Positions 57,743 through 64,000 of a DNA stretch of 64,000 nt are shown piece after piece. Source of the DNA: Coriolopsis trogii (lineage: Eukaryota; Basidiomycota; Agaricomycetes; Polyporales; Polyporaceae); assembly GCA_020543525.1 (NCBI GenBank), contig JAHYIO010000036.1, positions 868,001-932,000 on the forward strand, written 5' to 3'. The notes beneath the pieces are model-generated. The model saw only the letters and a program-made list of their open reading frames with translations, was not told the DNA's origin and ran no database searches. The translations under genes were made by a program, and so were the position numbers. Positions within the stretch are counted from its first letter, which is position 1; each line of letters begins with the position of its first letter.

Positions 57743-60557
57743 GAAGTCCAACAAAGTGTTGAAAGGGAAAAGACGAGAAGGCAGCACACGAATGGCGTGA
57801 GGAAGCGGAGGTGATCCTCATTGCTAAGTGTCATAAGGTCCGGGTTTATCGGGGTACAAGGCGTTGAAGTCCAAGACTAGTTCCTGCATGTTACTGAGCT
57901 TGGTTGCGAGGACCTAGGAGGTCTCTTCATCAGTATCTTCATAGTTGGACCAGCGGATGAGGTAAAGCAGCTTGCATCGACATTGGTAGTCAACCCTAGT
58001 GTCAAGGATCTCGGGGATTTCATACTCCGGTTCGCCATTGACTTCAATCAGAGGTGGAGAGGACTGAACATAACTGGGGATGGTGTTTGGAGTTGTGGGC
58101 TTGAGCTGGGAGACATGAAAAATGGGATGTACAGCACACATGGCCTTGGGTAGACATAGCATAAATGAGTGGGTACCAGCCTGAGCAATGATAGGGTAAG
58201 GTCTGAGATACTTCTCTGAGAGCTTCTTTATGGGGTGGGTGGAACAGATATGCTTGGCTCGGACATAGACCTGATCTCTGACCTTGAAATCTGGTGCTGG
58301 TAGATGGTGCTTGTCTGCCTAGACCTAGTAGTGGGTCTGGGCTTTGGAGATCTGGGTTCGGAGTTTAGCGTGGAGCTTGTCGAGATCAACGGCGAATTCT
58401 CAAGCGCGAGCGGAGGTGAGGTCTCGTTCAGGGTGCACCACAAGACTCAGGTTGTAGCCCTTGTTCGCGAAGAAGGGAGAGATACTGGTGGTCGCATTCG
58501 GAGCATTGTTGTAAGCGAACTCCGCGAGAGGTAGAAGTCGCACCCATTTGTTCTGCTGGTTATTGCAGTACATTCAGAGATACTGCTCGAGAGTCTGGTT
58601 GACACGTTCCGTCTATCTGTCGCCTTCAGGGTGATAACCTGAGGTGAAGTGAAGGCGCATATCTAGTGCCTTACCCAGGGATCGGAAGAAGTGGGATACA
58701 AACTCGGAGCCCCGGTCGGACGTGATGTGTGACAGAACCCCGTGCTTGGAGAAAATGTGGAGGATGAACAGGTTGGCAAGCTCTTCAGCATTGAGGGTGT
58801 TGTGCGTCGGGATGAAGATGGCTTGCTTAGTGAGCCAATCTACCATGACCAGGATCACCATGAAACTGTCGGAGCTCAGGAGGTGCTCAATAAGGTCCAT
58901 GGAGATGGAGTTCCACAGGTGTTTAGGGATCAGAAGTTGCTTCAGAGTGCCGTAGGGAAGATGACAGGGAACCTTCAATCGTGAGCAGATCATGCAGGAC
59001 TTGCAGTAGTCTCAGACAAAGAGTCAGAGTCCAGGCTAAGTGTAGTTGTGGAGAACAAGTGCCTGGGTCTTGTTCTGACCCCAGTGGCCTGCCATTGGAT
59101 GGTTGTGACAGGCTCGGGGTACCCGGAGTCGGAGGTTGTTGGAGTCCAGGACATAGATGTGATCATTGAGATGAAGGAATCTGTTAGAATCTAAGGACCA
59201 CTTTGGCTTGCCTCTAGCAGCCGCGGTAAGTCCTGCAAGGAGTTCGGAGCAAAAGTTTGGGGAAGACTGAGTAGATTGGATATTGGCTCGGAGTTGACTT
59301 TTGCCAAGGATGAAGGATGCACAGAGGATGGGTTCTCGGAGAATGGTAGCTCGGAGGGAGGATGTGAGTTGCTCCTGAGTGAACACCAGTCGGAAGTTGT
59401 GTGGGTTGACAATGGAGTAGTCACTATCCCCCTCTTTGGAGGTTGATCTTGGTATAGATGTGAGCCTTCTAAGAAGCGTCGAGGAGGTCCAAGATTAGGG
59501 GAAGCAGATATTGGTCTTTCCAAGTGATCTTGTTGGGTCCTTGGTAGTTGACACAGAGACAAAGGGAGCTGTCCTTCTTCTTGACAAAAAGGACCGGAGC
59601 TCCACATGGAGAATTGGACGGCCAGATAAAGCCCAAGCAGAGGTTCTTCTCAATGTATTCTTGGAGGATATCCAACTTGAGTTGGAAAAGGGAGTAGATG
59701 GGTCTGAGCGGAGGCGTAGCACCGTCCTTGAGGGTGATCTTGAGGTCATATGGTCAGTGCTCTGGTAAAATGTCGGCCTTGGTCTTGCTAAAGACATTGG
59801 CAAACTCATGGTACTCCTCCAGGATTCCGGATAGCTCCAGAGGTGAGTCATCAATGGTTGAACTCTAAGCGGAGACTGACATGGCAGAGAGGTTTATGGT
59901 GAAACTCTCAGAGCCAGGCATCCTACATGCATGGGCAAAAGCCGCAGCATTGATGATGGACACGCTGGGTGCAGAATTCCAAGAGTCTGAGGGAGGTGTT
60001 GTCAGAGGAGGGGTTGGAAGGTTTAGAGGTGGTACTGGGTCAGATACAGGACATGTTGGAGGTGTGGTTCGGAATTGGATGCTATGCTTCCTCCAGTCAA
60101 TCAGCAGATTGTAGTCATGGAGCCAGCTGTATCCCAGAAACCGTGAAGACCGATTTGTCAAGCAGAGTAACATAGCACACTACAGAGATGACTTCTCCAG
60201 AGGGAAAGTGCAATGGAAGTTTGGCAGTCTGGGTAATTACTTGGTTGGACGTGCTATGAAACAGATGGAGTCAGATAGGGGAAATGGAACATGTGGAAAT
60301 GGTATATTTCTCAACGAACTCGGTATCTATGAAGCAGTGCGGAGATCTTGAGTCAACTAGGGTGACAATCGGAGTTGGGAGGGAGTCGGAGAAGAGGTCA
60401 AGTCAGAGGGCAAGAGGGTCAGAAAGAGTGGACACATTGAGCCTAATAATTAACTCCATGCAGGTGGTGTCAATGTGTGATGATGGCAATTGTCAGAGTC
60501 TGAAATTGGAGTTGGCACAGGTGGGTGCCTAAGTTTGAAAGGACAGGTTTCAAGGAC
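57743..60557 (-). mobile_element. Second Ty3/gypsy element fragment with most of RT deleted
   Basis: Minus-strand relic. In coding order: protease-like region at about 60,120-60,460 (LVDSRSPHCFIDTEFVEK, LGYSWLHDYNLLIDW), the beginning of RT ([20 protein letters not shown], 59,469-59,675), an abrupt jump near 59,430 to the end of RNase H / integrase zinc region (FILGKSQLR; CHNHPMAGHWGQNKT at 59,036-59,386), integrase core (LIEHLLSSDSFMVILVMVDW; SDRGSEFVSHFF; GYHPEGDR) and a chromodomain (EYEIPEILDTR ... LLYLIRWSNY) near 57,914-58,050. No gag or LTRs remain: the chromovirus abuts it on one side and the LTR at 60,558 on the other. Broken by stops throughout. Confidence 0.88.
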
Positions 60558-60754
60558 TGTCGATTGACATAAAAACACTGGGGTATGTAGTATACAGGAA
60601 GTTCTTATATATGTAGCATTCAGCGATATCAAGATGAGGATTTCTAAAGAGTGAGTAAGTCAAAAGAGAGAGATGACAAAAATATTGGAAGTCCAATGGG
60701 TCATGTGACAGGAGTCTAGTAAGTTGAACCAGATTAGACACTTAGCCTGTTACA
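60558..60754 (-). repeat. Short LTR (197 bp) of the third element
   Basis: Plus-strand ends TGTCGATTGA and AGCCTGTTACA (TG...CA). Immediately right is TCTACCCTCCCATTG, that is a purine tract on the minus strand (GGGAGGGTAGA) preceding the LTR start, as expected of a 3' LTR of a minus-strand element. The partner LTR is outside the window. Confidence 0.7.
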
Positions 60755-60824
60755 TCTACCCTCCCATTGCAACCAAGACATGTCCAGCAAGGACTTGAGA
60801 ATGCAACATGGTATGGTCCAATGC

Positions 60825-61397
60825 CTAGTTGTATTCCATTAGGCCATCATCAGGCTTTCCTCCAGAAGCATTGGCAGCAGCAGCCACCCCAGTGGCGCTG
60901 TTATGCTTGTCCCTCTTGTCTGAGGGACCAATCACCCTGGTTATGCCCTCCTGGACCCCCTTGGGAACACGTCCCTTGCCCTTAGAGGCCTTGGCGCGGC
61001 TCGACACGGTCTCAGCAGTCATGAACGACCCAGACAACATGTTTAACACACCAGAGGAGGAGGCCTGTGCTGGAGGAGGGGTTGCTGTGGTATGGGTGCG
61101 CTTGCCAGCATGGCCTGGAGCCGAGTTGGTGCCAGAGCTCTCCATGAGTGCATCGAGGTTCCATTTGTCCTCACAATGCTGGTAAGCCTCTCTCCCCTTC
61201 TTGTTTTGACACAGCTGGTCCCAAATGAGGTCATCAAGAATTGCAGCATGACAGGGGTCGGCCTGTGCGGCAGCTAGTGAGCCTGGGGAAGGGGCAACTG
61301 GAGTGATGGGTGCTGCAGGGACTACAGCAGAAGCATTGAGTGGGGCAAGCTCATTGGCTGTGAGGTAATTGCTCTCAAGGACAGAGAGGCCCGACAA
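60825..61397 (-). CDS. Open 190-codon frame at the 3' end of the third element
   Basis: Uninterrupted frame MSGLSVLESNYLTANELAPL ... DDGLMEYN, rich in Ala, Ser and Pro, with a segment AAILDDLIWDQLCQNKKGREAYQ and a basic stretch SSRAKASKGKGRVPKGV. It sits downstream of the integrase/chromodomain where no standard gypsy protein is encoded. It is the best preserved frame in the island. I do not recognise a domain; it may be the end of a longer protein or an unrelated captured ORF. Confidence 0.5.
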   Translation of the reverse strand: MSGLSVLESNYLTANELAPLNASAVVPAAPITPVAPSPGSLAAAQADPCHAAILDDLIWDQLCQNKKGREAYQHCEDKWNLDALMESSGTNSAPGHAGKRTHTTATPPPAQASSSGVLNMLSGSFMTAETVSSRAKASKGKGRVPKGVQEGITRVIGPSDKRDKHNSATGVAAAANASGGKPDDGLMEYN

Positions 61398-62593
61398 GGT
61401 TAAATACTCGCTGAACTGGTAGGGACAGGCTGTGTCCTAGGCCCAGAGCTGTCGATATTTAATATAGCTACCACACATTACCTGAGATCCTATCGTTACA
61501 CAGCACCTGGTCGAAGTGAGCGTATCCATGCAGCTGGTTGACAACATAGAGGCAGCCTTCCCCGGTCGCCTCGTCACACATGATGATATTGTTGTTGCAG
61601 CGCCGTTCGAGGAACATGTGGTTGTTAAAGACCATGGCAGTGACGGCAATGAGCCTGGCAAGTGCGACGAGAACGAGCAGAGCAATATGAGTGGTGGCAG
61701 ATGAGTGGATTGGATGATGAGATATGTGAAGGTAGATAGGATGAGATTGAAGATAGGGAAGAGGACAAGGAGAAGGATCAAAGTGTCGATGAGTATGGCA
61801 CATGGATCCCTTGCGCTTTTCTGGGGAGTCAGGAAGCGCAGGTTTGACCTTATAAGTGTCCTCGAGGTCACCAATGGAGATCACACTAAGAAAGACCTGA
61901 GGGTCGTCAAGAGGTGGATGTCCTCCTCTGTCTGCAAATAGTTTACTAACATGATCTATACCCTGAACCTCTAGGCACTCACGCAGTGTGCACACATGCT
62001 CGACGGTCACGTATGGGACCCATGTCTGATCCCCGGATTTCCTTTCAGCCTTGAAGAGCGCATTATATCTGTGCCCTCAGTGTGACACGGTTCTCTCGAT
62101 CACCCACTCATCATCATGTTCGTCAAAGTCAGCAACTTGGGTCTCAAGACAGCCCAGAAAAAGTCTGTTGTCATTCAGCTCATAGATCCACAGCAGGTGC
62201 ACGTAGAAGACAGGGTGCATGTCTTAGGATTTCAAGTTGGATGGTAGATCTATAAGGTATGAGTAGTTTCCATAGTCCCTCCTCAATATCTTGTATGGCC
62301 CAATGTACTTTGGTGCAAGCTTACAAGCATATCCTTTAGGTAGTTTGATGTTCTTAGCAGAAATGTATACCAAGTCTCCTACAACAAAGGGTGCTGCATG
62401 CTGTTTGCCATACAGGTCTGCTTCATATGTGTGGTGAGAATGCTGTTGTGCATGGCCATAACGGTTGTCTTGACCTGCTGCGCATAGGCATGAACACCAG
62501 GATACTCATCAGCAGTAGTGTCATTCCACACCATCAAGCAAGGCATCTGCCCGGTGTTGAGGAAGAAAGGTGCATAGCCCATAGTAGATCACG

Positions 62594-63340
62594 CTAGTTT
62601 GATTGCAAACTCAATGCCTGGCAACTTACTATCCCAATCTTTCTAATTAGGTAGGATACACTGCCAGAGCATCTGGGTACCGTCCAATTAGCACGTTCAG
62701 TTGAGCCATCCGACTTGGGGTGCACTTGACTGCACAACTCAATACCCATCAGGCAGTGCAAATGCAACCAGAAGGAACTTGTAAAAAGCACGTCTCGGTT
62801 GCTAACTATGGCACGAAGTAAGCCATGATGCTTATAGATCTTGGAAAAGACTAATTCTGCTGTTTCTTTTGCAGTATAGTCGTCTCTACAGGGGACCAGA
62901 TGTACCATACCGGTCAGCAAGCAGATAATCATGGTGATCATATTGAACGTTCCATGGCAGTTCGAGGACTTGGGCAGTGGCCCAACAAAGTCAATTCTGA
63001 TCACCTTCCAAGGTATGGTAGGTGCTACTAGTGGGTTAAGTTGCCCATATGGTTGCTGGTTATTTGGCTTGCTTTGCTTATATGTCTGGCAGGTCTCACA
63101 GTATTTCTGCACGTCCGCAGCCATGGTTTTCCACCAGAAGTGGTCCCGAAGTAGGCTCAAGGTCTTGTAGGTACCAAGATAAGCAAGTAGTGAATGTGCA
63201 TGTAGAATGACCAGCTCCCAGATGCTCCGTCCGTTGTGCAGGGCCTCTGGAATGCATAAGAGCTCACGACCATTTTCTTTTAGGTATACCAGTCCGTCTG
63301 CAATGTGGAAATTCTTGAATTCTTTAGGCTTATCAATGAT
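62594..63340 (-). pseudogene. Integrase of the third element
   Basis: Zinc-binding region (H-x-H then CETC), WWKTMAADVQKYCETCQTYK, and the D-D-E core: RIDFVGPLP, AIVSNRDVLFTSSFW, DGSTERANW. The frame from 63,160 to 62,594 is open; the beginning (KEFKNFHIADGLVYLKENGR) needs reading past a start-less upstream part. It would insert cDNA into the genome. Downstream parts are in other frames. Confidence 0.82.
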
Positions 63341-63391
63341 CTCTTTGAAGAACAGTCAGGCGAGTATTTATTTTACTCTTCAATTCCTCTA

Positions 63392-63865
63392 TTAGATTGA
63401 TGCATCTGCTATACTAACAGCAGGCTTTTCCTTTTGCAGATGCTCTGCCGCTCCTGCTCCATGTTGCTCAAATTCTTGGCTATTACTCCCACCCTCCTGT
63501 CGGACCTCATAGGGGCTGTGGAGAATGACACACTTAATATGCTTTGCAAATTCCTTTGCAGTCTTAGGCTGACTGCTTTCCACTAGAATAGGGGGCTTAC
63601 AAGGTGCATGCGCCCTTTGCTCCTTAGTTGGTTTAGCTGACAGGCCCGCAACCACCACTGTCTCAGCAGGGGAGACATATGCAGCACATTCAGGAGGAGC
63701 ACTGGCCTGCTTTGCCCCCATTGGCTCGGAATTCACAGGCACGGCGGATGAGGATGTAGTGGAGGTGAGTGCCGCCTGCATATGTGTGACTTTCATCATA
63801 TTATTCCAGCTTCTATTGTTGTGACCATACGTATAAATGGGTGTGATGCATGTGCGCTGCATCAC
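63392..63865 (-). pseudogene. 157-codon frame upstream of the integrase in the third element
   Basis: Reads MMQRTCITPIYTYGHNNRSW, then Ser/Thr/Ala-rich sequence and KTAKEFAKHIKCVILHSPYE, stopping at 63,392 just before the integrase region. It is where the RNase H-integrase linker should be, but I cannot assign a domain. Confidence 0.4.
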
Positions 63866-64000
63866 TGGCAGACTTTATTAGTCTGAGGGTCACGCAGCAA
63901 CTGAACATTTGCTCACATGAACTCGAGCTGTTGCCCATCCACTCGGGCTCTCGTGCGAACGTCAATGTTGGCTGTAAAGCTGTGTTAGAATATCAGAATA

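Larger units (their letters stand above)
60558..64000 (-). mobile_element. Third Ty3/gypsy-type element, extends beyond window
   Basis: A 197-bp LTR (60,558-60,754) is followed by a polypurine tract and then minus-strand coding. Integrase at 62,594-63,340: HAHSLLAYLGTYKTLSLLRD and CETCQTYK zinc region, core Asp in RIDFVGPLP and VSNRDVLF, Glu in DGSTERANW. Next GYAPFFLNTGQMP, a GPY-like module (LAPKYIGPYKILRRDYG) and a chromodomain-like end (EHDDEWVIERTVSH ... GDQTWVPYVTVEHV) to about 61,920. A further 190-codon frame at 60,825-61,397 lies between this and the LTR. Gag and RT would lie right of the window. Confidence 0.85.

Overview
This window is nuclear DNA from a filamentous basidiomycete fungus, most probably an agaricomycete (wood-rot type). 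Three things point there: genes packed on both strands and split by many 45-65 nt introns with CTNAC/CTGAC-like branch sites; families typical of that class (DUF6534 membrane proteins, leucine-rich F-box proteins, a DyP-type peroxidase, Ty3/gypsy chromoviruses); and CT-rich tracts upstream of start codons. I rebuilt exon structures by hand from splice signals, reading phase and family conservation. For most genes the joined exons give an exact multiple of three and a normal family length.

Positions 1-43,176 are a GC-rich, gene-dense arm. Left to right: the 3' part of a DUF6534 gene; a disrupted F-box gene; two tandem F-box-like paralogues; OLA1; a small GPI-anchored secreted protein; an OPT oligopeptide transporter; a DyP peroxidase; a second DUF6534 gene; an RS-rich cyclophilin; a Rap/Ras-like GTPase with a CaaX box; a DBP2/DDX5-type DEAD-box helicase with an unusually long late intron; an alpha/beta hydrolase; a UBX-domain protein and ERG27 sharing a 113-bp divergent promoter; a DDT-WHIM-PHD chromatin protein; an Alba-domain RNase P/MRP-like subunit; APC10; UBA4; TIM13; and JJJ1. 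They are mostly housekeeping genes in divergent or convergent pairs, not one pathway.

From about 43,180, four bases after the JJJ1 stop codon, composition changes abruptly to AT-rich and no cellular gene is recognisable. This half is a transposon island: a decayed solo LTR at 44,461-44,766 with an excess of C-to-T/G-to-A changes; an LTR-like promoter region with clustered TGAGTCA and GAAnnTTC motifs near 48 kb; a Tc1/mariner-like element with perfect 25-bp terminal inverted repeats (49,781-51,347) inside a decayed ORF; a complete but broken chromovirus (51,942-57,737) with a perfect 5-bp target-site duplication; a second gypsy element lacking most of its reverse transcriptase (57,743-60,557); and a third running off the right edge (60,558-64,000).

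The most notable signals are four GC-AG introns among about 97 reconstructed, the 759-nt DBP2 intron, coding exons as small as 3-14 nt, a Rap-like GTPase with changed switch residues, the sharp gene/transposon boundary, and the stress-motif cluster near 48 kb. I did not find a new defence system, gene cluster or RNA gene.
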